This document shows positions 25,283 to 34,863 of a stretch of 62,960 bases of DNA, piece by piece. The DNA is taken from positions 1 to 62,960 of the forward strand of contig NZ_JAMBOO010000023.1 of assembly GCF_023715895.1 (NCBI RefSeq), written 5' to 3'. The stretch's first letter is position 1. Each line of letters opens with the position of its first letter. A program made the translations under genes and the position numbers. Origin of the DNA: Domibacillus indicus. Lineage in GTDB: Bacteria; Bacillota; Bacilli; Bacillales; Domibacillaceae. The notes beneath the pieces are model-generated. The model saw nothing but the letters and a program-made list of their open reading frames with translations, was not told the origin of the DNA and ran no database searches.

Positions 25283-26533
25283 TTACACGCTATTGTGTAA
25301 TATGTCAACTTTATTTTTATTTATGGCCACTTGATTCCGCCCATTTTCTTTTGCCTGATACAGCGCATCATCTGCCAGAGCCAGCAGGCTGTCTATTCCT
25401 TCCTCAACATGCCCTGTTTGAATGCCCACGCTGATCGTTACATAATAGGCAGCTGTTGAACGAGCATGCTCGATTTGCAGCTCCCGAACCTTTCGGCAAA
25501 TCGTATTGCCCAGCTCTCTCACCCATTCTTCTGTTTGATCAAACAACACAACGACAAATTCTTCGCCGCCATAGCGCGCTGCAAAGCCAACGTGAGAAGG
25601 AATATGCTGATGAATAGTTTGGGCAGTGGACCGGATCACGGCATCTCCTCTCACATGGCCATAAAAATCGTTGTATTGCTTAAAGCAGTCAATATCAATC
25701 ATCATAAAAGCAACAGGGCGCGTTTCAGCTGAACGTTTTTGTTCTTCTGTTAAACGGTCCCTGAAGCCTCTGCGATTTGGAATGCCTGTCAGGTCATCTG
25801 TCAGCATAAGTACCTGCAGCTGTTTATTGGCTTCTTCGAGCTGAACATTCATCTGGATATTTTTTTGGATTTGCTCTTCTAAATCTTTATTTGCGTTATG
25901 CAGCAGCCAGTTTTGGTAAAAATCTTTATAGTAATGGGCATAAAGCATTCGTGAAGTAAGCCAGCAAAAAAATAAAAAGACCGTTAAATTAATATAATGG
26001 CCGGCTAAAACATCGGCAGATGACTGAAAAAAAGGCAGGCCGCCATATACAACCAAAACAGGCAGGCTGTAGATCCAAAGCATCGCCCGATTTGTGGCAT
26101 GAAATAAAATCGACACACACATAACATTCACGGCAAATGCCATCACATGGCCGTAATGCCGCTGGTCTTCAAGTGTCACAACGCCTCCCCATGTAAGAAA
26201 AAGAACAACGACAGCCAGCAGCCCTTTTCGGTACCAGCGAGTGTGGATCGAATCGGCACTGCCACCTTTTTCAAAGAATCGGACCATGATTAAGTGCGCG
26301 ATACTTAAACCGGTCAGCACAAGATACATGGTTAAATAAAAGTCAAATGAAAAAATGTTTCTTCCTTCTGAGACAGCAGTTGAAAGGTTAAACACAATCA
26401 AAAGCATTTCGAAAAAAAGGACTAGTTTGGCGAACAGCTTTGTCCGCTGCATGTTTTCTTTGAACAGTTTATGTTCCAGCTTTTTTTTCTCTTCCGCGGG
26501 CAGTCCTGCAGGAAGACGCAATAATGTCATATG
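25283..26533 (-). CDS. Membrane diguanylate cyclase (GGDEF)
   Basis: About 416 aa from ATG 26533. It has five to six membrane segments (about residues 40-220), a short coiled coil, then a GGDEF domain: DDLTGIPNRRGFRDR, MIDIDCFKQYNDFYGH and the active-site loop RYGGEEFVVVL. Such enzymes make cyclic di-GMP. The start is uncertain because the ribosome site is weak; an upstream in-frame extension runs to 26611. A c-di-GMP riboswitch lies elsewhere in the window at 51381-51461. Confidence 0.88.
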   Translation of the reverse strand, partial: HMTLLRLPAGLPAEEKKKLEHKLFKENMQRTKLFAKLVLFFEMLLIVFNLSTAVSEGRNIFSFDFYLTMYLVLTGLSIAHLIMVRFFEKGGSADSIHTRWYRKGLLAVVVLFLTWGGVVTLEDQRHYGHVMAFAVNVMCVSILFHATNRAMLWIYSLPVLVVYGGLPFFQSSADVLAGHYINLTVFLFFCWLTSRMLYAHYYKDFYQNWLLHNANKDLEEQIQKNIQMNVQLEEANKQLQVLMLTDDLTGIPNRRGFRDRLTEEQKRSAETRPVAFMMIDIDCFKQYNDFYGHVRGDAVIRSTAQTIHQHIPSHVGFAARYGGEEFVVVLFDQTEEWVRELGNTICRKVRELQIEHARSTAAYYVTISVGIQTGHVEEGIDSLLALADDALYQAKENGRNQVAINKNKVDILHNSV

Positions 26534-26695
26534 CATTCTCTTTTCTTTATATCGTTCTTTTTTCCTATTCCCAATGATATTCATTGTACAAAATTCTCTT
26601 TCATTTATCAAAATGAAAAAAGAGACAGGCTTGTTTTTGCAAAATGCCTTTTCTTCTCTTATTGTTATAGTAGCAAAGAAAAGGAGCTGAAGAGA

Positions 26696-27457
26696 ATGAA
26701 TAAAACAGCTTTGATCACAGGCGCCTCAGGCGGCCTGGGGCTGGAATTTGCCAAAATATTTGCGGAGGCCGAATATAACCTTGTTCTTGTGGCCCGCAGC
26801 CGGGAAAAGCTGGAGGCTTTCGCCGATGCGTACCCAGATACAGAAATGAAATTAATCGTAAAAGATCTTGGCCGGCCGGGAGCCGCTAAGGAAGTAGCAG
26901 ATGAAGTGCATCGATCCGGCATTCATATTGATGTACTTATTAATAACGCTGGGTTTGGCCTGTTTGGCCCTTTTGACGAGCTTAGTTTAGAAAAGCAAAC
27001 AGAAATGATGCAGCTGAACGTGATTACACTCACCGAACTTACCCACTGTTTTCTTCCCGGCATGCGCGAACAAAATTCCGGCCGCATTTTAAACGTAGCC
27101 AGCACAGCCGCATTTCAGCCTGGACCGCTGATGGCCGTTTATTTTGCAACAAAAGCATTTGTTTTGTCTTTTTCAGAAGCACTCGCCGAGGAATTAAGCG
27201 CCACCAACATTACGGTAACTGCGCTTTGTCCAGGCCCGACAAAAACAAACTTTGGGACAGTGGCAAGCGTGGAAGAAACGAAGATGTTCAGCCAGCCTAT
27301 GTCAGCTGCACAGGTGGCCAGAGAAGGTGTGGAGGGTCTTTTGAAAAATAAACGAGTAGTCATTACAGGCAGCAAAAACAAAGCCGGCGCTTTTGCAGCC
27401 AAGTTTCTGCCGCGGAGTACCACTGCCAAAGTGGCCAAGTCTATTACACAAGGATAA
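26696..27457 (+). CDS. Short-chain dehydrogenase, DltE/YqjQ-like
   Basis: 253 aa from ATG 26696 after AAAGGAGCTG. NADP-binding TGASGGLGLEFA, NNAGFG, catalytic Ser in NVASTAAF and YFATK (an altered YxxxK with catalytic Tyr shifted to the VYFATK context). It is probably an oxidoreductase on acyl or keto compounds. The longer upstream frame is not coding. Confidence 0.88.
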   Translation: MNKTALITGASGGLGLEFAKIFAEAEYNLVLVARSREKLEAFADAYPDTEMKLIVKDLGRPGAAKEVADEVHRSGIHIDVLINNAGFGLFGPFDELSLEKQTEMMQLNVITLTELTHCFLPGMREQNSGRILNVASTAAFQPGPLMAVYFATKAFVLSFSEALAEELSATNITVTALCPGPTKTNFGTVASVEETKMFSQPMSAAQVAREGVEGLLKNKRVVITGSKNKAGAFAAKFLPRSTTAKVAKSITQG

Positions 27458-27467
27458 AAGCATAAAG

Positions 27468-27500
27468 AAAACGCCAGCCCGATAACGGCTGGCGTTTTTT
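27468..27500. terminator. Bidirectional terminator
   Basis: AAAACGCCAGCC-cgataa-CGGCTGGCGTTTTTT between the convergent SDR and ABC-2 genes. Confidence 0.85.
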
Positions 27501-28284
27501 AGTTTCCGGCTCCCCGGTATTTTGTCACTCCCACATTCCACATAAAAATAGAAAACAGAAAGAACACAAGACCGATAACCGGTGTTAAAAATGCATACGT
27601 ATACCATTCTTCCCGCCCTAAAAAATAAGCGGCCGGGTATACACCTACAAATGCAAACGGCAAAATCCAGGTGAGAACGAACCGGATCATATTGTTGTAA
27701 ATGTTGACCGGATAACGGCCATAATTCCCGATATTGTACATCATCGGCATAATACTCGTCGGGCTGTCCGACCAAAAACTGATACTGGCAATCAAAACGA
27801 AAATAGACGCGTACACGAGCGTTCCGCCAAGTACAAGCAGGACCATCACAAAAGGATCGTACCAGGCAAATGACAAGTCAAGCCGGCTTCCCGCATAAAT
27901 CATAACAGCAGTTCCCGTGACGACGCCAAACAGCGATTCAAGCTCCATCCGCTCGAGCACAATTTGAAAAAGACTGTGAATCGGGCGGGTTAAAATACGA
28001 TCCATTTCTCCTTTTACGATATATCGATCATTAAAATCCCAAATATTAAAGAAAGCACCGAATATCGCAAAAGGCACAAGGAAAAAGCCGTAAATAAAAA
28101 TAATTTCATCCCGGCTCCAGCCGCTGATCATCGTTGTATGGCCGAAAACAAGCAAAATAAAAATAAAATTAACTGCCTGGGACATTAAATCTGATCCAAT
28201 TTCGACAATCATATCTGTCCGGTAGGTAAGCCGCGTTTTCATGTATTGGGCGGCATATTGAAAAAAGAGCCCTATATATTTCAT
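27499..28284 (-). CDS. ABC-2 type permease, second subunit
   Basis: A 261-aa membrane protein with six hydrophobic segments, of the COG3694 type (RTDMIVEIGSDLMSQAVNF, GEMDRILTRPIHSLFQIVLE). It is the last gene of an ABC export operon and starts 3 nt after the preceding permease, with GGGGGGATAA upstream. The substrate is unknown; related systems export drugs or peptides. Confidence 0.85.
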   Translation of the reverse strand: MKYIGLFFQYAAQYMKTRLTYRTDMIVEIGSDLMSQAVNFIFILLVFGHTTMISGWSRDEIIFIYGFFLVPFAIFGAFFNIWDFNDRYIVKGEMDRILTRPIHSLFQIVLERMELESLFGVVTGTAVMIYAGSRLDLSFAWYDPFVMVLLVLGGTLVYASIFVLIASISFWSDSPTSIMPMMYNIGNYGRYPVNIYNNMIRFVLTWILPFAFVGVYPAAYFLGREEWYTYAFLTPVIGLVFFLFSIFMWNVGVTKYRGAGN

Positions 28285-28287
28285 TCT

Positions 28288-29079
28288 TTATCCCCCCTGT
28301 ACAACAAGCTGTTTTCTGGCGATCAGCCAAATCATTTGAATAGGGAGAATTAAAATAAGCACCCAGATAATCTGGAACAGAACAGCATGAATAATTTGGG
28401 GCTGCGTAAAGCTTTCTGTAAAAATCATGCTCGGCACATAACTGATCCCTTGAAACGGCAAATAATTCATCACCTGCTGAGCCCAAGCAGGAAAAAAGCT
28501 GATGGGCAGCAGCAGGCCGGAAAACAAGTCAATTACCACGCGTTTTGCCCGAATAAGCCCGGTATTGTTATAAAAGAAAAATGTTAAAATACCGGTGAGC
28601 AGATTGATTTGCATGTTAATCAAAAAGCTGAAGACGAGCGAAACGGCAAAAAGCAGCCATGTTGCCGGGTTGGCGGAAAAAGCAATCGGAAAAACAAGTG
28701 CAACAATAATCATGCCCGGCAATGAAAAAAATGACAGGCGAAAAATCCCTTCTCCAAGTCCCTGCATCGTTTTCATCAGCAGGTAGTTATAGGGACGTAT
28801 AAGCTCAACCGCTACTTTTCCTTCTTTAATTTCCTGTGCAATTTCCCGGTCGATATTGTTAAAATAAAACGCCCGTGCCATCCAGGCAATGGCTATATAA
28901 GACGTCATCTGCAACGCACTCATGCCTTCAATCGACCCTTTTTCACCGTAAATGGCGTTCCAAAGAAAGTAATACGCGCCAATATTAATGCTGTAAATCA
29001 AAATGCCGCTGTAATAATTAGTCCGGTATGCCAGCATCATTAAAAAGCGAATCCGGATCATTTCGATGTATTTACCCAT
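28288..29079 (-). CDS. ABC-2 type permease, first subunit
   Basis: A 263-aa six-segment membrane protein of the COG4587 type (YRTNYYSGILIYSINIGAYY, EGKVAVELIRPYNYLLMK). The start overlaps the end of the ATPase gene by 8 nt. It forms a heterodimeric channel with the next gene product. Confidence 0.85.
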   Translation of the reverse strand: MGKYIEMIRIRFLMMLAYRTNYYSGILIYSINIGAYYFLWNAIYGEKGSIEGMSALQMTSYIAIAWMARAFYFNNIDREIAQEIKEGKVAVELIRPYNYLLMKTMQGLGEGIFRLSFFSLPGMIIVALVFPIAFSANPATWLLFAVSLVFSFLINMQINLLTGILTFFFYNNTGLIRAKRVVIDLFSGLLLPISFFPAWAQQVMNYLPFQGISYVPSMIFTESFTQPQIIHAVLFQIIWVLILILPIQMIWLIARKQLVVQGG

Positions 29080-30088
29080 TTGTCACGCCTTCTTCGTAAA
29101 TATTGCGAATAATATCTTCAATCGAAATCTCGTGCACTTTTAAATCAGTAATTTTATGGGCAGCCGCCACGCGGCCGATCACTTCAGAAATCACATGCTC
29201 TTCATTGAGTACATTGGCAATCCAGACATTTTGACGGTCTCCCGGTGTCCATGCTCCGTCCAGTTCGGCCAAAAGCGGCTGAAGCTCTTCTTTTGTAACA
29301 CCGGCATTGGCAAACTGAAATTCAATTTGTTTGCCTTCTCCCCAGTTAGAACGCAGGCTTTCGAGCTGGCCATCATAAATAATTTTGCCTTCATCAAGCA
29401 TGACAACCCGCTCACACAGTGCTTCAATATCACTTAAATCATGTGTAGTCAGCAGCACGGTTGTGTTGTATGTGGCATTCATCTCTTTTAAAAATTCGCG
29501 AATCTTTAGTTTCACCAATACATCAAGCCCAATTGTCGGCTCGTCCAAAAACAACAGCGGCGGGTTATGCAGCAGTGCTGCCGCCAGCTCACACCGCATT
29601 CGCTGGCCAAGTGACAGCTTGCGGACCGGCTTGTCTAAAAGCGGGCCAATATCAAGAGATTCGATTACATGACCCATATGCTTCTTATATACATCATCCG
29701 GCACATTGTATACTTTTTTCAGCAGGCGGAATGATTCCTGCACGGCAATATCCCACCAAAGCTGTGACCTCTGGCCGAAAACAACACCAATCGAACGAAC
29801 AAACTGTTCCCGCTCTTTATGCGGGTCCATTCCGTTCACGCGGACAATGCCGGATGTCGGTGTTAAAATGCCTGTCAGCATTTTGATGCTTGTTGATTTT
29901 CCCGCCCCATTTTCTCCGATATAGCCGACCATTTCTCCCCGTTTTACGGTAAAGGAAATATCGTTTACAGCCGGAACCACTTTATACTGGCGCGTGAATA
30001 AATCACGAAAAGCTCCTTTTAATCCGGAGCGGCTCGAATGCGATTTAAACTCTTTGCGCAAATCTTTTACTTCAATCATATTTTCCAC
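29072..30088 (-). CDS. ABC transporter ATP-binding protein
   Basis: A 338-aa ATPase of the COG4586 class: Walker A GENGAGKST, signature LSLGQRMRCELA, Walker B LLFLDEPTIGLD and His-loop TTHDLSDIEAL. A C-terminal 80-residue extension is typical for this group. First gene of a three-gene operon with two ABC-2 permeases. Confidence 0.9.
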   Translation of the reverse strand: MENMIEVKDLRKEFKSHSSRSGLKGAFRDLFTRQYKVVPAVNDISFTVKRGEMVGYIGENGAGKSTSIKMLTGILTPTSGIVRVNGMDPHKEREQFVRSIGVVFGQRSQLWWDIAVQESFRLLKKVYNVPDDVYKKHMGHVIESLDIGPLLDKPVRKLSLGQRMRCELAAALLHNPPLLFLDEPTIGLDVLVKLKIREFLKEMNATYNTTVLLTTHDLSDIEALCERVVMLDEGKIIYDGQLESLRSNWGEGKQIEFQFANAGVTKEELQPLLAELDGAWTPGDRQNVWIANVLNEEHVISEVIGRVAAAHKITDLKVHEISIEDIIRNIYEEGVTNG

Positions 30089-30186
30089 GATACACGTCTC
30101 CTCTTCTTTTACACCTTCAATAGTTTACCGGAGAGCACAGAGAGACACAAATAATTTTTCTTGAATACTAAAACTCTGCTTCCAAA

Positions 30187-30218
30187 TAAAAAAGCCATTT
30201 TCTCCATAGAAAATGGCA
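30187..30218. terminator. Terminator after dsdA
   Basis: AAAAAAGCCATTTTC-tccata-GAAAATGGC with an A run that reads as a T run for the minus-strand operon. Confidence 0.7.
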
Positions 30219-30226
30219 GATTGTAT

Positions 30227-31549
30227 TTATTTTTTGATGTTCAGGCAATCAGTTAGAACCGTGCGTCCTTTTTGAATGTATGCGTCCATATTTTCATCTG
30301 GGACCATGCTGCCGCCGGTCGCCCATACAAGATGAATCGGCTGGCCGCCTGTCTCCTTTTCTCCTGCCAATAGTACAGGCCCGATCATGCCGGCTAAAGC
30401 GGACGGTTCAAGCTTGATCCCTTCTGCTTCGGCAAGCCCGTTCAACATGGCAAACAATTGATCATCATGCACCGTGCAGCTGCCGGCTATAAAAGGTTCA
30501 ACAAGCTTTCCGACAAATCCGGACGGACGGCCGACGGCAAGGCCGTCAGCTTCCGTTTGATTCGTTAAGCCGATATCCTGTACCGAAATATGATCATGCA
30601 GTCCGGTGGCAAGCCCGAGCAGCATACTGGCGCTTTCTGCCGGCTCGGCGAAAAAACAGTGAACGTGCGGGCCAAAAGCAAGATGAAGGCCGAATGCCAC
30701 ACCGCCCGGGCCTCCCCCAATGCCGCACGGCAAATAAACATAAAGAGGCTGCTGTTCGTTCACAAGGATTCCTTTTTCATCAAACCGGCGCTTCAGCCGA
30801 AGTCCTGCCACTGCGTAGCCTAAAAACAGCCGATGCGAATGTTCATCATCTATAAAGTATGCACGCGAATCCTGTGCAGCTTCTTCTCTTCCTTCGGCAA
30901 CGGCTTTTTCATAATCCGCTTTATGTTCCACAACAAGGGCGCCTTTTTGACGAAGCAGCTCTTTTTTCCATTTCTTTGCGTCTGCCGACATATGCACGGT
31001 TACTTGAAACCCCATCTTGGCACCCATTATGCCAATGCTGAGTCCGAGATTCCCCGTGGAGCCGACGATAATTCGATGCGATGAGAAAAGAGCTTTAAAA
31101 GCCGGGCTATTAAAAGCACGGTAATCATCTTCTTCTGTGATCAGGCCTTCTTTCAGTGCCAGCTCTTCGGCATATGTTAATACTTCATAAATCCCGCCGC
31201 GCGCCTTGATCGAACCGGAAATTGGAAGCTTGTGATCTTCTTTTAGCCATAAACCGCCTTCGATCTGCCGGTCTGCTGCCGTCTCCAGCCATGCTTTCAT
31301 CCCCGGGATTGGCACGACGGGCGATTCAATAAATCCTTTTTCTTTCTCCAGCTCAGGAAAAAGGACTTCCAGATAAGGGGCAAACCGCTGAAGCCTTCTT
31401 TCTGCTTCTTCCACGTCCTGGAGTGAAAACAGGGGCGGAACCCGGTTATGCCGATTTTGGTTTACCCATAGGACATTTTGACGCTGCTGCAGGCTTTCAA
31501 TAACAGCCGCCGCAGGTTCACTAAACGACATTTGTGTGTCTCTTTTCAT
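30227..31549 (-). CDS. dsdA: D-serine ammonia-lyase
   Basis: A 440-aa PLP enzyme turning D-serine into pyruvate and ammonia. The PLP lysine is in [21 protein letters not shown] and the glycine loop [13 protein letters not shown] bind substrate and phosphate. ATG 31549 overlaps the dinB stop (ATGA) and follows AAAAGGGGTG; GTG 31558 is an alternative. It is co-transcribed with dinB, an unexpected functional pairing. Confidence 0.93.
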   Translation of the reverse strand: MKRDTQMSFSEPAAAVIESLQQRQNVLWVNQNRHNRVPPLFSLQDVEEAERRLQRFAPYLEVLFPELEKEKGFIESPVVPIPGMKAWLETAADRQIEGGLWLKEDHKLPISGSIKARGGIYEVLTYAEELALKEGLITEEDDYRAFNSPAFKALFSSHRIIVGSTGNLGLSIGIMGAKMGFQVTVHMSADAKKWKKELLRQKGALVVEHKADYEKAVAEGREEAAQDSRAYFIDDEHSHRLFLGYAVAGLRLKRRFDEKGILVNEQQPLYVYLPCGIGGGPGGVAFGLHLAFGPHVHCFFAEPAESASMLLGLATGLHDHISVQDIGLTNQTEADGLAVGRPSGFVGKLVEPFIAGSCTVHDDQLFAMLNGLAEAEGIKLEPSALAGMIGPVLLAGEKETGGQPIHLVWATGGSMVPDENMDAYIQKGRTVLTDCLNIKK

Positions 31550-32736
31550 TGTACCCACCCCTTTTTAATAATACCCTCTCCAAATTTCCGCTTTAATGCT
31601 TCTACTGTCGTTACAAGCGGTTCAAGCTTGTCCGCTTCTTCCTGAAAAGAAAATAAATCCATTTGGGTTTCGAGCGTCTGCTTATGGACGGCATTTTGTG
31701 CGGTAATGCCCAGCAGGCGGACCGGCTCTCCTGTCCAGTGCTTGAAAAAAATCGCTTCTGCCGCTGAGAGGAGCTCTTCTTCTTCCTGAATTTCAGCCGG
31801 CAGCGTCTGGCTTCTAGTGATTGTTTTAAAATCACTGTAACGGATCATCACTTGAATGGTGCGCGAAACCGCCCTCTTCGCTTTCATCCTTTCGCTGACC
31901 GAGCGGGCGAGCAGACGAAGCTTAGCATAAATAATGGCCGGCTCGGTAAGATTCTCGGGGAAAGTCGTGGAGTTTCCAATGCTCTTATACGACGTATTTG
32001 CTTCCGGATCCACTGGCCGGTCATCTATTCCGTTGACCCGCTCCCGCATCCGTATCCCTCGTACGCCCATGATAGACTGGAGTTTTTTCACATCTGCTTT
32101 TGCCAGGTCGCCCATCGTGGCAATTCCATGTTCCATCAGCTTTGCAGCTGTTTTGGCCCCGATCCCGTGTGCTTCCACCACCGGCCTGCTCCAAAGCACA
32201 CGCTCAACATCCCGTTTTCTTAATACAGTAATGCCAAGCGGCTTTTTCATGTCGCTTGCCATTTTAGCTAAAAATTTATTCGGAGCAATACCAATAGAAA
32301 GCGGAATGGAAAACTCATCCATTATTTTCTTCTGAATGCCCGTCGCAATATCAATTGGTGAGCCCAGGTGTTCACAAGCTGTAATATCAAGATACGCTTC
32401 ATCAATAGAAGCATACTCAATCAAGGGAGAGATCTCGGCTATTTGCGCAAAAATCCGCTTTGAGTACATTTTATATAACGCATGATTCGGTTTGATCACA
32501 ACCGCTTCCGGCACAAGCTTCAGCGCTTCCCGCAGCGCCATCGTTGTATAAACCCCTTTATGTTTACATAAATAGTTGGCTGCCACCACAATGCCTCTCC
32601 GCTCCTGCGGGTTTCCGGCGATGATGACCGGCTTATCTTTTAATGCCGGATTTTCAGCTATCTCTACACTGGCAAAAAACGCATTCGCATCGATATGAAA
32701 AATCACACGGCCATTTTTCGGATAAAAGCCCGCCAT
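31546..32736 (-). CDS. dinB: DNA polymerase IV (Y family)
   Basis: 396 aa from ATG 32736 after GGGAGGTGAG; a longer frame to 32781 lacks a ribosome site. Catalytic motifs are [12 protein letters not shown] and [10 protein letters not shown]. There is a helix-hairpin-helix ([15 protein letters not shown]), and a little-finger domain follows. It is a translesion polymerase. The C-terminal MDLF resembles a beta-clamp binding motif (QMDLFSF). No LexA box is evident upstream. Confidence 0.95.
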   Translation of the reverse strand: MAGFYPKNGRVIFHIDANAFFASVEIAENPALKDKPVIIAGNPQERRGIVVAANYLCKHKGVYTTMALREALKLVPEAVVIKPNHALYKMYSKRIFAQIAEISPLIEYASIDEAYLDITACEHLGSPIDIATGIQKKIMDEFSIPLSIGIAPNKFLAKMASDMKKPLGITVLRKRDVERVLWSRPVVEAHGIGAKTAAKLMEHGIATMGDLAKADVKKLQSIMGVRGIRMRERVNGIDDRPVDPEANTSYKSIGNSTTFPENLTEPAIIYAKLRLLARSVSERMKAKRAVSRTIQVMIRYSDFKTITRSQTLPAEIQEEEELLSAAEAIFFKHWTGEPVRLLGITAQNAVHKQTLETQMDLFSFQEEADKLEPLVTTVEALKRKFGEGIIKKGWVQ

Positions 32737-32896
32737 GTGCTCACCTCCCTCTCCAACCGCTGTCATTTTTTGATTGCACATGGATTACATAACGGCCAAT
32801 TTTTTCTATTCTTATTTTAGCATTTTTTTCGCTCTGCCGCTTTGCTGCTGGCCTAAAGGAAAGAAGTTTACCCCCATGAAGGACTTCATGAGGGTG

Positions 32897-33376
32897 TTAA
32901 TCAAATTCCTTATATACTTTTCCAAATTTAAGCACATCGTAAATCGCTTTTCCATCACTCGGTCTTTCCCTTCCATAATCGACCGGAAGGATAGAAAAAA
33001 ACACAAGATAAATCGAAAAATAAACAAACTGATAAAAAAAGAGATGTGGAGGCAAAATGCCATGATAAATCAAGCCGTTCACAACAAAAATCGATAAAAG
33101 ATTAAAAATGGAGCCTCCTGCATAAATAAGCGCATGCTTCCAGCGGCGGTCATGTTTCAGGTCATTGTAATGGCATGCAGAATCAATAAAATAAAATCTT
33201 CGGATTTCCAGGTTTTTTACCCGGCACAGTTTGGCTCCCCGTCCAATCACAAGAGAGGTTTTGCTGCCAAACAAGCGGGCAAAAAACGCATGGCCTGCTG
33301 TATGAATGAGCAGCGTCAGCGGAAGCGTAATGAAAAATGCCCATATAAACGCACCCATATCGTCTAAACTAAACAT
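32897..33376 (-). CDS. M50-like membrane protein lacking the catalytic Glu
   Basis: A 159-aa protein with about four membrane segments, resembling site-2-protease family members. The zinc motif HExxH is HTAGH (LLIHTAGHAFFARLFG), so the catalytic Glu is Thr. The downstream metal-binding Asp region reads RPSDGKAIYDV. It is likely an inactive M50 homologue. A hairpin (ACCCcCATGAAG-ga-CTTCATGaGGGT) lies directly after its stop. Confidence 0.65.
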   Translation of the reverse strand: MFSLDDMGAFIWAFFITLPLTLLIHTAGHAFFARLFGSKTSLVIGRGAKLCRVKNLEIRRFYFIDSACHYNDLKHDRRWKHALIYAGGSIFNLLSIFVVNGLIYHGILPPHLFFYQFVYFSIYLVFFSILPVDYGRERPSDGKAIYDVLKFGKVYKEFD

Positions 33377-33485
33377 GCAAAAACCCCTTTTAAATAAACA
33401 TTCGTAAGGAGTTTACCTCTTTTAACCCTATTAAAACGTCTGATCCTGATATAACCCATTTTTAATAATTGTTATGGCGTTGATA

Positions 33486-33520
33486 TAAAAAAACTCCTTG
33501 ATCGCTCAAGGAGTCAAAAC
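33486..33520. terminator. Terminator after Dabb gene
   Basis: AAAAAAACTCCTTGA-tcgc-TCAAGGAGT. Its A run is the T tract for the minus-strand gene. Confidence 0.75.
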
Positions 33521-33522
33521 TG

Positions 33523-33816
33523 TTAAATTTCAATATCAACGACGATACTGTCGAGACGGCCAACTTCACGAATAAAAGCAGCGACAGCTTGATGCTCCGG
33601 ATGAGGACCGTATGCTTCAAGAGCTGCTTTATTTTCAAAACGCGTGGTAAGGACAACCTGGTAGCCTTGATTTTTTTCTGAAAAGTTAATTCCAGCTTGA
33701 ATATCAATGACACCCTCAAGGTGCTGTTCAAGTGCTTTAAAGCGCTTGACTACTTCCTCAAGCTGTTCGACAGTCGTCGTTTCTGCAAATTTAACGAGTA
33801 CAATATGGTCAATCAT
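33523..33816 (-). CDS. Dabb (stress-responsive alpha/beta barrel) protein
   Basis: A 97-aa single-domain protein starting MIDHIVLVKFAE and containing INFSEKNQGYQVVLTTRFEN and HPEHQAVAAFI, the Dabb signature. These dimeric ferredoxin-like proteins are stress-linked, and their exact reaction is often unknown. AGAGGATAAAGC precedes the ATG. Confidence 0.88.
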   Translation of the reverse strand: MIDHIVLVKFAETTTVEQLEEVVKRFKALEQHLEGVIDIQAGINFSEKNQGYQVVLTTRFENKAALEAYGPHPEHQAVAAFIREVGRLDSIVVDIEI

Positions 33817-33887
33817 GCTTTATCCTCTTTTCATCATCCATTTACTGTGAATATATCATTTTTAAGCCTGGCGGTAAATATGTGTTT

Positions 33888-34178
33888 TTATCCCGGTTTT
33901 CTTTTGGATAATTGTCGAAACCATTGCTCATCATCGGTCATGATGGCCAGATCAATCATTGCGTCCCAATCTTCTTTTGCAAGGGTTAAGCCGACAGCCA
34001 TAATTTTTTTGCTTTCCACTACTTCAAGGACTGGTTTCATAGGTGTAATTCGTTTATCCATATACGTTGATACCTGCACAATATATACTTCATTCCGCAG
34101 CCTGGAAAAATCACGTATGAAGCCGATAATTCGTTCCTGCCCATTCGCAATAATAACCCAATCACCCGGTTTAAGCAT
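33888..34178 (-). CDS. IDEAL-domain protein, paralogue 2
   Basis: 96 aa with KGPGDWV-like start (LKPGDWVIIANGQERIIGFI, a small beta-barrel) and the C-terminal IDEAL motif AMIDLAIMTDDEQWFRQLS. AAGGAGGGGG precedes the ATG. It is similar in plan to 7746-8075 and 38038-38334. It is possibly a regulator of protein stability or interactions, as for other IDEAL proteins, but this is not shown. Confidence 0.7.
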   Translation of the reverse strand: MLKPGDWVIIANGQERIIGFIRDFSRLRNEVYIVQVSTYMDKRITPMKPVLEVVESKKIMAVGLTLAKEDWDAMIDLAIMTDDEQWFRQLSKRKPG

Positions 34179-34276
34179 ATGTCCCCCTCCTTGCCGCCAC
34201 TGCTATTTATATTAGATGCATACACGCACATGAATGCGCTCCTTTTTACCATTTAAATTCTTTGTTTATTTGGCAT

Positions 34277-34324
34277 AAAAAAGAAGCTGCTTTTACCGGC
34301 TGTTACCGGCCTTCAGCAGCTTCT
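34277..34324. terminator. Terminator after YjcQ-like gene
   Basis: AGAAGCTGCT...CCGGctgttaCCGG...AGCAGCTTCT with an A run at the left; it serves the minus-strand gene. Confidence 0.65.
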
Positions 34325-34332
34325 CCATGTGT

Positions 34333-34584
34333 TTATTCCGTTCGTCCCGCATTTTTTTCAAGAAATTCATATCCCGACTCTGTAACGGAGCATTCATCTT
34401 CAATCGTGCAGCTGACAATGTCTCCTTCATCGGACCGGTTCACTGTAATGCCTGTTGCAAGGTTATTGGAATCAAGAAAATGCAGCGCTTCTCCGAATGA
34501 CTGAAGGCTTGTTCCTTCCTGTCTTGGCTTTTGGCCGTTTTTCATGATATTTAGCAAATCTAATGCGCGTTTTTCAATTTGCAT
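34333..34584 (-). CDS. Hypothetical, possibly YjcQ-like winged helix
   Basis: An 83-aa protein: helix (KRALDLLNIMKNGQ), SFGEALHFLDSNNLATGITV, beta segment and TESGYEFLEKN. The pattern resembles YjcQ-type winged-helix proteins. GGAAGTGACC precedes the ATG. The assignment is tentative. Confidence 0.6.
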   Translation of the reverse strand: MQIEKRALDLLNIMKNGQKPRQEGTSLQSFGEALHFLDSNNLATGITVNRSDEGDIVSCTIEDECSVTESGYEFLEKNAGRTE

Positions 34585-34758
34585 GGCTGGTCACTTCCTT
34601 TTTTCTTTGTCGATAACATTCTTTTCCCTTTCCTGCTTTATTATAAGCCTTTTTTTATAATTTATTTGAATTTAGCACATAATGTAATAAATAAGAATAT
34701 TTTTTAAAAGACCATCCATACTAAGAATGAGCAGCTTATGAAAAAGGAGCGTTTTGTT

Positions 34759-34863
34759 ATGAAGCAAACAGACCAGCGCAATTTTATTTATCTGTGTGTG
34801 TACGGATTGATTGTTTTGGCGGTGGCGTTCACCCTTTCGCCTGATAAGTCCGGAACCATTTGA
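34759..34863 (+). CDS. 34-aa membrane peptide overlapping a convergent gene
   Basis: AAAAAGGAGCG precedes the ATG. The product is MKQTDQRNFIYLCVYGLIVL with a short tail, a one-helix membrane peptide. Its last 76 bp overlap the 3' end of the convergent C92 peptidase gene. Only ribosome site and composition support it. Confidence 0.45.
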   Translation: MKQTDQRNFIYLCVYGLIVLAVAFTLSPDKSGTI

